Shown: positions 32,520 through 42,120 of the stretch, in pieces
Layout of the letters: each line of letters opens with the position of its first letter
How positions within the stretch are numbered: the stretch's first letter is position 1
Assembly: GCF_036077095.1 (NCBI RefSeq)
Contig: NZ_CP107960.1
Location: forward strand, 5,394,001 to 5,458,000
Direction of reading: 5' to 3'
DNA: 64,000 nt
Origin: Streptomyces sp. NBC_00376
GTDB taxonomy: Bacteria; Actinomycetota; Actinomycetes; Streptomycetales; Streptomycetaceae
Made by a program: the position numbers and the translations under genes
Notes under the pieces: model-generated
Databases searched by the model: none
What the model was told of the DNA's origin: nothing
What the model saw: only the letters and a program-made list of their open reading frames with translations

Positions 32520-33500
32520 TCAGCCCTGCTTGATGAACCCCTCCTGGATCAGCCACTCCTTCGCCACCTGGTGCGGGTCCTGCCCGTCCACGTCCACCTT
32601 GGCGTTGAGCACCTGGGCTACCTCGGTGGTCAGTTTCTTGCTGACCGGGTCGAGCAGCCCGGCGATCTGCGGGTACTTCTCGAAGGTCTTGGTGTGGATC
32701 ACCGGGGCCGCGTTGTAGTTGGGGAAGAAGTGCTTGTTGTCGACGAGCACTTCGAGGTTCATCGCCTTGATCCGGCCGTCCGTGGTGAACACTTCGCCCA
32801 GCAGGCAGGAGTCGGACTTGGAGACCTGGGTGTAGATGATCCCGGCGTCCATCTTCTTGATGTTGGCGGCCGGCAGCGACATCCCGTACGCCTTCTCCAT
32901 GCCCGGCAGCCCGTCGTCGCGCGAGGCGAACTCGTTCTCCACGCAGATCGTCACCGCCGACGGGTCCGTCTTCGCCAGCGCCGCGACGTCGGAGAGCGTC
33001 TTCAGGTGGTACTTCGCGTTGTTCTGCCGGCTGATGGCGAGCGCGTAGGTGTTGTTGAGCGTGGACGGCGTCAGCCAGGTCACCCCGGTGCGGCGGTCCT
33101 CGTCCCGGACCGCCTCCCACTGCTTCACCGGGTCGGGGACCGGCTTCGCATGGCCGAGGTACGTGATCCAGCCGGTGCCCGTGTACTCGTACATCGCGTC
33201 CGCGTCGCCCTTGACGATCGCCTCGCGCGCACTGATCGAGCCGGGCAGGTTCGTCCGGTCCAGGACCTCCGCTCCGGCGGCCTTGAAGACCAGGCCGATC
33301 ATCTGGCCCAGGATGATGTTCTCGCTGAAGTTCTTCGAGGTGACGGTCAGCGAGGCACCGTTCAGCGGCTGCCCCTGGCCGACCGAGCCCGGCTCCACCG
33401 CGTCCACCATCGGCGAACCGCTCTTCAGTCCGCACCCGGAGAGCAGCAGCGCCAGCGCCACCGCCCCCGCCAGGCCCACACGCACCTTCCGCGGACCCAT
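32520..33500 (-). CDS. Osmoprotectant ABC transporter substrate-binding lipoprotein (OpuC/ProX type)
   Basis: 326 residues from ATG 33500. Signal and lipobox are RKVRVGLAGAVALALLLSGC. The mature protein has SLTVTSKNFSENIILGQMIG and SISAREAIVKGDADAMYEYT, hallmarks of the glycine betaine/choline/carnitine-binding OpuAC fold. The aromatic-rich site is suggested by EYTGTGWITYLGH. It is the last of four genes on the minus strand and overlaps the permease stop by 1 nt. Ligand choice (betaine, choline) cannot be read from sequence. Confidence 0.88.
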   Translation of the reverse strand: MGPRKVRVGLAGAVALALLLSGCGLKSGSPMVDAVEPGSVGQGQPLNGASLTVTSKNFSENIILGQMIGLVFKAAGAEVLDRTNLPGSISAREAIVKGDADAMYEYTGTGWITYLGHAKPVPDPVKQWEAVRDEDRRTGVTWLTPSTLNNTYALAISRQNNAKYHLKTLSDVAALAKTDPSAVTICVENEFASRDDGLPGMEKAYGMSLPAANIKKMDAGIIYTQVSKSDSCLLGEVFTTDGRIKAMNLEVLVDNKHFFPNYNAAPVIHTKTFEKYPQIAGLLDPVSKKLTTEVAQVLNAKVDVDGQDPHQVAKEWLIQEGFIKQG

Positions 33501-34396
33501 CACCCCACCTCCAGTCCGCGCGGCGTCAGCGCCACCTCGACCAGTGAGGCCAGCCAGTCGACCAGCAGCGCCAGCACCACCGTCAACACGGAACCGAGCA
33601 CCAGCACCGGCATCCGCTGGGTCTGGATGCCCGAGGTGATCAGGTCCCCGAGGCCGCCGCCGCCGACGAAGGTGGCCAGCGTCGCCGTACCCACGTTGAG
33701 CACCAGCGCCGTACGCACACCCGCCAGGATCAGCGGGACGGCGAGCGGCAGTTCGACCTTGGTGAGTGTCCCCGTCGCCGACATGCCGATGCCGCGCGAG
33801 GCCTCGATCAGGTTCGGCTCGATCGCCCTGAGGCCGGCCACCGTGTTGGAGAAGACCGGCAGCACCGCGTAGATCACCATGCCGATGATCGCCGTCGAAG
33901 GACCGATGCCCAGCCAGATCACCAGCAGTGCCAGCAGACCGATCGCCGGTGTCGCCTGCCCGATGTTGGCGACCGCCGTGACCACCGGGGCGCCCTTGCG
34001 CAGCCGGCGACGGGTCAGCGCGATCCCCAGCGGAATGGCGATGATCAGCACCCAGAACGTCGAGATCGCGGTCAGCCGCACATGCTGCCACCAGCGCAGC
34101 TGCACATTGCCGCCGGTCAGCGAGTTCCGCGCGATCGAGTCGAGATGGACATTGGTGATCCACAGGTACGTGATGGCCAGTACGACCAACAGCGCGAGTG
34201 GCATCAGCACCAGCTTGCGCCAGGTGAACCGGCGCGGCGGACCGGCCGGCGGCGGAGCCGGCTCCTCCTCCTCGTCCCGGAAGGCATGGCCCTTGACGTC
34301 GTGCTCGCCGGGCGGGCGGTCCTTGTCGGCGGAGGGCACGGGCGGCTCGGGGCGCGGCCGGCGGGGTTCGTGGTTCAGCGGTGGATTGCGAGTCAT
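33500..34396 (-). CDS. Osmoprotectant ABC permease with an acidic-proline N-terminal extension
   Basis: 298 residues. A ~70-residue Pro/Glu/Arg-rich cytosolic N-terminus (RDEEEEPAPPPAGPPRRFTW) precedes a six-helix BPD_transp_1 domain starting LVLMPLALLVVLAITYLWIT. The coupling loop is EASRGIGMSATGTLTKVELP. Third gene of the operon, overlapping the ATPase stop by 4 bp. Confidence 0.86.
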   Translation of the reverse strand: MTRNPPLNHEPRRPRPEPPVPSADKDRPPGEHDVKGHAFRDEEEEPAPPPAGPPRRFTWRKLVLMPLALLVVLAITYLWITNVHLDSIARNSLTGGNVQLRWWQHVRLTAISTFWVLIIAIPLGIALTRRRLRKGAPVVTAVANIGQATPAIGLLALLVIWLGIGPSTAIIGMVIYAVLPVFSNTVAGLRAIEPNLIEASRGIGMSATGTLTKVELPLAVPLILAGVRTALVLNVGTATLATFVGGGGLGDLITSGIQTQRMPVLVLGSVLTVVLALLVDWLASLVEVALTPRGLEVG

Positions 34397-35664
34397 GCGC
34401 CCGGACCGCCCTCCAGCTCCGTCTCGGTCTGGTGGCTGCGCAACTCCTCCAGGTCGTGCTGGTGCTCGATGGCGGCGAGCCGGTCGGCCTCCAGCAGCTC
34501 ATGGACGGAGTTCATCAGGGTCTGCATGTCGACGACCCCGATGAACTCGCCGCGCCGCCCGGTCACCGCGACCCGCCCACCGCTGTCGGTCAGCACCGCC
34601 TCCAGCGCGTCGTGCAGCGTCCCGTCACGCGTCACCGTGTCGTGGACCAGCTGCCCGGCCCGCGCCAGCGAACCCCGGGCCCGCATCAGGTCACCGCGCC
34701 GCAGCCACTTGTACGGGCGGTTCCTGCGGTCCAGCATCAACAGCTCGTTGTGCGGGCCGCTGCGCAGCTTGTTGAAGATCGACTGGAGCGGGTCGTCGAC
34801 CGTCACCGTCGGGAACGCGGCCATCTCCACATCCCGCACGCGGGTGAGGTTGAGCCGCTTCAGCGCCGCACCGGCCCCTACGAAGCCCGAGACGAAGTCG
34901 TCCGTCGGATTGGTGAGGATGGCCTCCGGGGTGTCGAACTGCGCGATGTGCGAACGCTCCCGCAGCACCGCGATCCGGTCGCCCAGCTTGATCGCCTCGT
35001 CGAAGTCGTGGGTGACGAAGACGATCGTCTTGTGCAGTTCGTGCTGGAGCCGGATCAGCTCGTCCTGGAGGTGGTCGCGGGTGATCGGGTCGACCGCGCC
35101 GAACGGCTCGTCCATCAACAGAACCGGCGGATCGGCCGCCAACGCCCGTGCCACGCCCACCCGTTGCTGCTGACCGCCGGAGAGCGCGCGGGGATAGCGC
35201 CCGTGGAACTCCCGCGGATCCAGCCCCACCAGATCGAGCATCTCCTCGACCCGGTCCTTCACCTTCGACTTCGACCAGCCGACCATCTTCGGTACGAGGG
35301 CGATGTTCTCGGCGACCGTCATGTGCGGGAAGAGCCCGGACGACTGGATCGCGTAGCCGATCTTGCGGCGCAGCTTCACCGGGTCGATGTCGGTGACGTC
35401 CTCGTCGTTGATTTTGATCCGCCCGGACGACGGCTCGATCAGCCGGTTGATCATCTTCAGGGTGGTGGACTTCCCGCAGCCGGACGGGCCGACGAAGATC
35501 ACCGTCTCGCCGGCCTTGATCTCCATCGAGACGCTGTCCACCGCCGGGTTCGGATTGCCCGGATAGCGCTTGGTCAGGTCCTCCAGCTGGATGGTGGCCC
35601 CGGACGTGGTCCTCTCCGGCCCCGCGCTGCCGTCGGCGGAGCTCCCGGTGGCGGTCTCAGACAC
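34393..35664 (-). CDS. Osmoprotectant ABC ATPase with C-terminal CBS domains (OpuCA-like)
   Basis: 423 residues from GTG 35664. Walker A GPSGCGKST is at 59-67, the signature is LSGGQQQRVGVARALA, and Walker B VLLMDEPFGAVDP. After the NBD (~280 residues) a paired CBS region follows, ending VAVTGRRGEFIGVVDMQTLM. In OpuA/OpuC systems CBS domains sense ionic strength or cyclic di-AMP. The gene overlaps its upstream permease by 8 bp. Confidence 0.9.
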   Translation of the reverse strand: MSETATGSSADGSAGPERTTSGATIQLEDLTKRYPGNPNPAVDSVSMEIKAGETVIFVGPSGCGKSTTLKMINRLIEPSSGRIKINDEDVTDIDPVKLRRKIGYAIQSSGLFPHMTVAENIALVPKMVGWSKSKVKDRVEEMLDLVGLDPREFHGRYPRALSGGQQQRVGVARALAADPPVLLMDEPFGAVDPITRDHLQDELIRLQHELHKTIVFVTHDFDEAIKLGDRIAVLRERSHIAQFDTPEAILTNPTDDFVSGFVGAGAALKRLNLTRVRDVEMAAFPTVTVDDPLQSIFNKLRSGPHNELLMLDRRNRPYKWLRRGDLMRARGSLARAGQLVHDTVTRDGTLHDALEAVLTDSGGRVAVTGRRGEFIGVVDMQTLMNSVHELLEADRLAAIEHQHDLEELRSHQTETELEGGPGA

Positions 35665-36304
35665 GGATCCCCCTCGGGATGGTGAGCCGCCCGAGCAGTA
35701 CGTACGCGGCGTCGAAGAGCAGGGCGAGGATGACGATGCCGAGCGTGCCCGCGAGCACCTGATTGAGCGCGTTGGCGCTGCCCAGCGAGGCGATGCCGCG
35801 GAAGATCTCGTTGCCCAGGCCGGGGCCCGAGGCGTACGCGGCGATGGCGGCGATGCCCATCAGCATCTGGGTGGAGACCCGGATGCCGGTGAGGATCGGC
35901 GGCCAGGCGAGCGGCAGTTCCACCCGGCACAGCCGGGCCAGCCGCGACATCCCGATGCCCTTCGCCGCGTCGACCAGGGCCGGATCGACGCCGCGCAGCC
36001 CCACGATGGAGTTGCGGACGACGGGCAGCAGCCCGTACAGCGTCAGGGTGATCACGGTGGGCGCGACCCCGAGGCCGACGAGCGGGATGAGCAGACCGAT
36101 CGCGGCGAGCGAGGGGATGGTGAGGATCGTCGCCGTCGAGGTGATGGCCAGTGACCCCGCCCAGCCACTGCGGTAGGTGACGACCCCGATCAGGATGCCC
36201 AGCGCGGTGGCGATGACCATGCACTGGAACACGGCACTGACGTGCTGGTACGCGTCGGTGAGCAGCTGTTGGTGCCGGTTGCCCAGGTACTCCCAGAAGC
36301 TCAC
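35657..36304 (-). CDS. Osmoprotectant ABC permease (first gene of the operon)
   Basis: 215 residues from GTG 36304. Six helices, and the EAA-type loop is DAAKGIGMSRLARLCRVELP. It is shorter than the second permease because it lacks the hydrophilic N-terminus. The two permeases probably form a heterodimeric channel. The Lrp-type gene ends 15 bp upstream on the same strand. Confidence 0.86.
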   Translation of the reverse strand: MSFWEYLGNRHQQLLTDAYQHVSAVFQCMVIATALGILIGVVTYRSGWAGSLAITSTATILTIPSLAAIGLLIPLVGLGVAPTVITLTLYGLLPVVRNSIVGLRGVDPALVDAAKGIGMSRLARLCRVELPLAWPPILTGIRVSTQMLMGIAAIAAYASGPGLGNEIFRGIASLGSANALNQVLAGTLGIVILALLFDAAYVLLGRLTIPRGIRV

Positions 36305-36319
36305 ACGTCACTCCTCGGC

Positions 36320-36793
36320 TCAGTCGGTGTCCTTCGCGGCCTGCTCGACGAGCGGGATGATCCGCAGCGGGACCGGGTTCTCCATGACGATGGCCGTGGA
36401 GGCCCGGACAATGCCATCAAAACCGACAACCCGGTCGATCACCCGCTGAAGATCGGCGTTGGAACGCGCGACGAGACGGCAGAGCATGTCGCCGTGACCG
36501 GTGGTGGTGTGCAGTTCCAGCACCTCCGGTACGCCGGCCAAGTGGGCCCGTACGTCCGCTCCTTGGCCCTGCTTGATCTCCAGAGTGGCGAACGCGGTGA
36601 CGGGGTAGCCGAGCGCCGCCGGATCGACCGCCGGACCGAATCCGCGGATGACGCCATTCGACTGAAGCCGGTCGAGTCGCGCCTGCACCGTCCCGCGCGC
36701 CACACCGAGCCTGCGCGACGCCTCCAGTACGCCGATGCGGGGCTCGCGGGCCAGCAGCACGATCAGCCGCCCGTCCAGATGATCGATCGCCAT
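36320..36793 (-). CDS. Lrp/AsnC-family regulator, divergent from HPPD
   Basis: 157 residues from ATG 36793. N-terminal helix-turn-helix: EASRRLGVARGTVQARLDRL. The RAM/ligand domain follows with FATLEIKQGQGADVRAHLAG and TTTGHGDMLCRLVARSNADL. Longer in-frame starts exist upstream but fall inside the divergent promoter. It likely senses an amino acid (perhaps an aromatic one) and controls hppD; that is inference from position. Confidence 0.85.
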   Translation of the reverse strand: MAIDHLDGRLIVLLAREPRIGVLEASRRLGVARGTVQARLDRLQSNGVIRGFGPAVDPAALGYPVTAFATLEIKQGQGADVRAHLAGVPEVLELHTTTGHGDMLCRLVARSNADLQRVIDRVVGFDGIVRASTAIVMENPVPLRIIPLVEQAAKDTD

Positions 36794-38072
<1,279 letters not shown>

Positions 38073-38174
38073 CCGCCCGCCCGGCGGGCGCGGAACCGCC
38101 CGCCGGCCGGACCGGTGCGTCGGCCCGCCCGAGGGCGCATTCGCATGCCGGCGGCCGGGGAGGTACCCCATCGT

Positions 38175-38212
38175 GCGAACGTGACACCTCACGCCCCAGG
38201 TGTCACGTTCGC
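38175..38212. terminator. Bidirectional terminator between hppD and the TPR gene
   Basis: Perfect 15-bp arms gcgaacgtgacacct (38175-38189) and aggtgtcacgttcgc (38198-38212). It overlaps the 3' end of the convergent TPR gene. Confidence 0.8.
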
Positions 38213-39871
38213 CCTTCCTGCCAGGTCATGGTCCTGGCGAGAGTGATCCTCAGTGGCCGGCCGCGGGCTGCTGCTGTGGTCCGGAACCGGGTTGTTACGC
38301 GGCCGATTCTGCTGGGGAACGACCGGGGCCGGGGCCGGGGCGGGCTGCGGGTGCTGCGGGCCGCCCGGCGAGGAAGGGGCCAGATCGTCCAGGGCCTCCT
38401 GGGCGGCGGGTCCGGCCAGGGGTGAGAACCGGGGGTTGGTGCGCAGCGCCTCCTCCAGATTCCGGCGCGCCGGACCGTAATCCCGCAACGCCTTCTGGAT
38501 CACGCCCAGGTGGTACGCGTACGAGGCGTTCCGCCCACCCGTGTCGACCGCGTGGGCCGCGTACTCCAGGGCGGCGGACGGGTGGCCGGAGCGATGCAGG
38601 GCCCAGCCCAGCGCGTCCGCCACCGCGGCGCTGCGGTGCGAGCGCGCCCACTCGGCTTCCAGCAGCTCGACCGCCGCGTCCGGGTCCCCGTGATCGGCCT
38701 CGAAACGGCCGCGCAGCAGCGCCTCGTCCACGCCCTGGGCCTCGTCCCGGGCGAGCGCCTCGCGCAGCCGCGCGTACTGGTCACCGGCCTCCTCGTCCAG
38801 CCCCAGCGACTCGTACAACTCGCCCAGCTCCAGCATGTATTCGGGCCGGGGGAGATGCGCCAGCGCCGCCCGGTAGTCGCGCCGGGCCTCGTCCGTGCGG
38901 TCGAGCGCCACCAGTGCCCTGGCCCGGCCCGCGAGCGACGGGTGGTGGGCGCGGTCGGTCCGCAGCGCCGCGCCGTACTGCGCGACCGCCTCCGCCGGCT
39001 CGCCCCGCTCCCAGGCCAGTTCGCCCAGCAGGGCCAGGCACTCCGCCTTCTGCGCGGGCGTGGCCGCCCGGTCCGCCGCGGCCTGCGCGTCGGCCAGCGC
39101 GTCCTCGGGCCGGCCGCGGCCCAGGTGCATCCGTGCCGTCCGCATGAGCGCCGGAACCCCCGCGCGCAACGCCGTGAACCGCTCCACCGCCGTGCTCACG
39201 CCCTTGCGGTCCCCGAGACCGCTGTACGCGTCGATCAGCGCCGGATACACGGCCCACTGCTTCGGCTGCCGTGCCCGCACCGTCTCGCCCCACTTCTTCG
39301 CCGTGACGAAGTCGTGCCGGGCACCGGCGAGCTCCGCGAGCCCCACCCAGGCCGCCGTGTTCCCGTTCTCACCCGGCCGGATGTCCAGCGAGCGCTTCAG
39401 CGCCTGCTCGGCCCGTCCGTAGTACGCCGCGTCCGCGGAACGCCGCCCCCACTCCACGTAGGCCGTCCCCAGCATCGCCCAGGACCCCGCGTCCGACGGA
39501 TGCGTGCCCACCCACTGCTGCCGGTCCCCGATCAGCGCCGTCAGATCGGAGAGCGAGGCCGGCGAACCGGCTGCCGTCGCCGCCAGTGCACGCGAGACCG
39601 AACCGGGTACGGGCGGCTGCGACGCCTTCTTCCCGTCCTCCGGAACGGCCACCACCGCACCCGTCACCAGCACCGCACCCGCCACCACACCCAGGGCCGC
39701 CCTGCGCAGCGTCGCACGCAGCGAGAGCGGCGGGGGCTCGGCCAGCGACGCCGGATCGGCGAGCGCGGAGAGCGCGGAGGCGCCGGAGAAATCGGAGACG
39801 TCAAGGGGAGGTCGGCTGCTCGGATCGGGGGCCTGCGGAGGCTGCTGCGGCATGACATCCATGCCGATCAC
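38189..39871 (-). CDS. TPR-repeat membrane protein
   Basis: 560 residues if read from GTG 39871; ATG 39862 or 39853 are alternatives. A ~60-residue Pro/Ser-rich N-terminus precedes one membrane segment (LGVVAGAVLVTGAVVAVP), leaving the rest outside the cytoplasm. About eight tetratricopeptide repeats follow (AMLGTAYVEWGRRSADAAYY, LALLGELAWERGEPAEAVAQ, YMLELGELYESLGLDEEAGD). The C-terminus is a Pro/Gln tail. TPR proteins mediate protein contacts; the partner is unknown. Confidence 0.85.
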   Translation of the reverse strand: MIGMDVMPQQPPQAPDPSSRPPLDVSDFSGASALSALADPASLAEPPPLSLRATLRRAALGVVAGAVLVTGAVVAVPEDGKKASQPPVPGSVSRALAATAAGSPASLSDLTALIGDRQQWVGTHPSDAGSWAMLGTAYVEWGRRSADAAYYGRAEQALKRSLDIRPGENGNTAAWVGLAELAGARHDFVTAKKWGETVRARQPKQWAVYPALIDAYSGLGDRKGVSTAVERFTALRAGVPALMRTARMHLGRGRPEDALADAQAAADRAATPAQKAECLALLGELAWERGEPAEAVAQYGAALRTDRAHHPSLAGRARALVALDRTDEARRDYRAALAHLPRPEYMLELGELYESLGLDEEAGDQYARLREALARDEAQGVDEALLRGRFEADHGDPDAAVELLEAEWARSHRSAAVADALGWALHRSGHPSAALEYAAHAVDTGGRNASYAYHLGVIQKALRDYGPARRNLEEALRTNPRFSPLAGPAAQEALDDLAPSSPGGPQHPQPAPAPAPVVPQQNRPRNNPVPDHSSSPRPATEDHSRQDHDLAGRANVTPGA

Positions 39872-39959
39872 TCTGCGTCAGTAATAAGAGCACACCGCGC
39901 CTTGCGAAGGCCGTCGCAGACGGGTTCACACCAATGGGCCCGGGTGCCACTCTTGGATC

Positions 39960-41327
39960 ATGGACGGTCTTCTCGAACAACTGCGTGCCGGTCTGCCCGC
40001 CGAGGCGCTGATCACGGATCCCGACGTCACCGCCTCGTACGCCCACGACATGGCGAGCTTCTGCGAGGCGGGCACACCCGCGGTCGTCGTGCTCCCGCGC
40101 ACGGTCGAGCAGGTCCAGCACGTCATGCGCACCGCCACCGCCCTGCGCGTCCCGGTCGTCCCGCAGGGGGCCCGCACCGGGCTGTCGGGTGCGGCCAACG
40201 CCTCCGACGGCTGCATCGTGCTGTCCCTGGTGAAGATGGACCGGATCCTGGAGATCAGCCCCGTCGACCGGATCGCCGTCGTCGAGCCCGGCGTCATCAA
40301 CGCGGTGCTGTCCCGTGCGGTCGACGAACACGGTCTGTACTACCCGCCGGACCCCTCCAGCTGGGAGATGTGCACCATCGGCGGCAACATCGGCACCGCG
40401 TCCGGCGGCCTGTGCTGCGTGAAGTACGGGGTCACCGCCGAATACGTACTCGGCCTGGAGGTCGTCCTCGCCGACGGGCGGCTGCTCACCACCGGCCGCC
40501 GCACCGCGAAGGGCGTCGCCGGATACGACCTCACCCGGCTCTTCGTCGGCTCGGAGGGCAGCCTCGGCATCGTCGTCAAGGCCGTGCTCGCGCTGAAGCC
40601 CCGGCCGCCGCAGCAGCTGGTCCTGGCCGCGGAGTTCCCGAGCGCGGCGAGCGCCTGCGACGCGATCTGCCGGATCATGGAGCGAGGTCACACTCCGTCA
40701 CTCCTCGAACTGATGGACCGTACTACGGTCCGGGCCGTCAACAAGATGGCCAACATGGGCCTCCCCGACACCACCGAGGCGCTCCTGCTCGCCGCCTTCG
40801 ACACCCCGGACCCGTCGGCCGATCTGGCCGCCGTCGCCGAGCTGTGCACCGCCGCGGGCGCCACCGAGGTGGTCCCCGCCGAGGACGCCGCCGAGTCCGA
40901 GATGCTGCTCCAGGCCCGGCGGATGTCGCTCACCGCGCTGGAGACCGTCAAGTCGGCCACGATGATCGACGACGTCTGCGTACCCCGCTCGAAGCTCGCC
41001 GCCATGCTGGAGGGCACCGCGGCCGTCGCCGACAAGTACGGCCTCACCATCGGCGTCTGTGTGCACGCGGGCGACGGCAACACCCACCCCGTCGTCTGCT
41101 TCGACCACACCGACGCCGACGAGTCCCGGCGGGCCCGCGAATCGTTCGACGAGATCATGGCGCTCGGCCTGGAGCTGGGCGGCACGATCACCGGCGAACA
41201 CGGCGTCGGCCTCCTGAAGAAGGAGTGGCTCGCGCGCGAGCTCGGCGAGGTGAGCGTCGAACTGCACCAGGGCATCAAGCAGGCGTTCGACCCGCTGGGG
41301 CTCCTCAACCCCGGCAAGGTGTTCTGA
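39960..41327 (+). CDS. FAD-linked oxidase, glycolate oxidase GlcD-type
   Basis: 455 residues. The PCMH-type FAD site is PQGARTGLSGAANASDGCIV with the later GGNIGTASGGLCCVKYGVT. The C-terminal FAD-oxidase domain has GVCVHAGDGNTHPVVCFD and ends GLLNPGKVF, a hallmark of the GlcD/D-lactate dehydrogenase group. It oxidises a 2-hydroxyacid; glycolate and D-lactate are the usual substrates. No GlcE/GlcF partners are adjacent, so it may act alone. Confidence 0.88.
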   Translation: MDGLLEQLRAGLPAEALITDPDVTASYAHDMASFCEAGTPAVVVLPRTVEQVQHVMRTATALRVPVVPQGARTGLSGAANASDGCIVLSLVKMDRILEISPVDRIAVVEPGVINAVLSRAVDEHGLYYPPDPSSWEMCTIGGNIGTASGGLCCVKYGVTAEYVLGLEVVLADGRLLTTGRRTAKGVAGYDLTRLFVGSEGSLGIVVKAVLALKPRPPQQLVLAAEFPSAASACDAICRIMERGHTPSLLELMDRTTVRAVNKMANMGLPDTTEALLLAAFDTPDPSADLAAVAELCTAAGATEVVPAEDAAESEMLLQARRMSLTALETVKSATMIDDVCVPRSKLAAMLEGTAAVADKYGLTIGVCVHAGDGNTHPVVCFDHTDADESRRARESFDEIMALGLELGGTITGEHGVGLLKKEWLARELGEVSVELHQGIKQAFDPLGLLNPGKVF

Positions 41328-41339
41328 CGGCGGGCGCGA

Positions 41340-41420
41340 AGGGGGCCGGTGCTGCGACGGGGGCCGGTGTTTCGGCGACGGTCGATGCTCCGGCGGCCGG
41401 TGCTCCGACGTTCGGGCGGA
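41340..41420 (+). repeat. Degenerate gggccggtg repeats downstream of the flavoprotein gene
   Basis: Short imperfect copies of ggccggtgctgcgac occur at about 41345, 41361 and 41396. They lie between convergent genes; no function is evident. Confidence 0.45.
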
Positions 41421-41431
41421 GCCGTGCCCGC

Positions 41432-41908
41432 TCACGCCTCGCCGTCCTGCGACTCGTCCGACGGCCACGGGTCGCACAGCCACAGGTCGTCGGCCGGCAG
41501 CGGCGCGAGCAGCTCGGCGAGGCCCTCGTCGATCCCGAGCCGCTCGGACTCCGTACCGGGCGGGACCACTCGCAGCGTCCGCTCCACCCAGGCGGCCACC
41601 GCGGCGGACGGCACCTCCAGGAGCGCGTTCCCGTCGGGCGAGGTCAGCGCGACGAAGATGACGTTGCGCTGGTCGACCTTGGTCGGCCAGATCCGGACGT
41701 CCCCGTGACCGCACGGCCGGAACACGCCCTCGACCAGCAGATCGCGGGCGAACGTCCAGTGCACCGGGAAGTCGGAGCCGATGTGGAAGGCCACGTGCAC
41801 GGCGTACGGGTCCTGAGTGCGGTACGTCAGACGGGCGGGGACGGGGATGCTGCGCTCGGGCGACAGGACCAGCTTGAGTTCCAGCTCGCGTTCCACGGTG
41901 GTGTGCAT
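41432..41908 (-). CDS. ssgG: SsgA-like sporulation/cell-division protein, probable SsgG
   Basis: 158 residues from ATG 41908. The SALP family signature runs from ELKLVLSPERSIPVPARLTY through DPYAVHVAFHIGSDFPVHW and ends VWxxxxVDQRNVIFVAL-like. SALPs are unique to morphologically complex actinomycetes and control septum placement and wall processes in sporulation. The symbol rests on gene order: glycolate-oxidase-type gene, SALP, RDD gene match the ssgG locus of S. coelicolor as I recall it. The family call is firm; the paralogue assignment is less so. Confidence 0.82.
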   Translation of the reverse strand: MHTTVERELELKLVLSPERSIPVPARLTYRTQDPYAVHVAFHIGSDFPVHWTFARDLLVEGVFRPCGHGDVRIWPTKVDQRNVIFVALTSPDGNALLEVPSAAVAAWVERTLRVVPPGTESERLGIDEGLAELLAPLPADDLWLCDPWPSDESQDGEA

Positions 41909-42120
41909 GAGTGCGTCCTTCCGGTGCCTGTGGACCGGCCTCCTGACCGGTCCGCACAAGGAGAGAGCGACCTCCACGCCATCTATTACGCGACTTCCGA
42001 GAAAAATTTCCGAGCGACGGGAAAGTGGCCCAAACCCCTGGAGTGGCCCAGGCGTACGCGGGCGTCTGGTAGATGTGGACCCGTTGTATTCAGGCCTCGA
42101 AGAGATACGGGACCACGGTG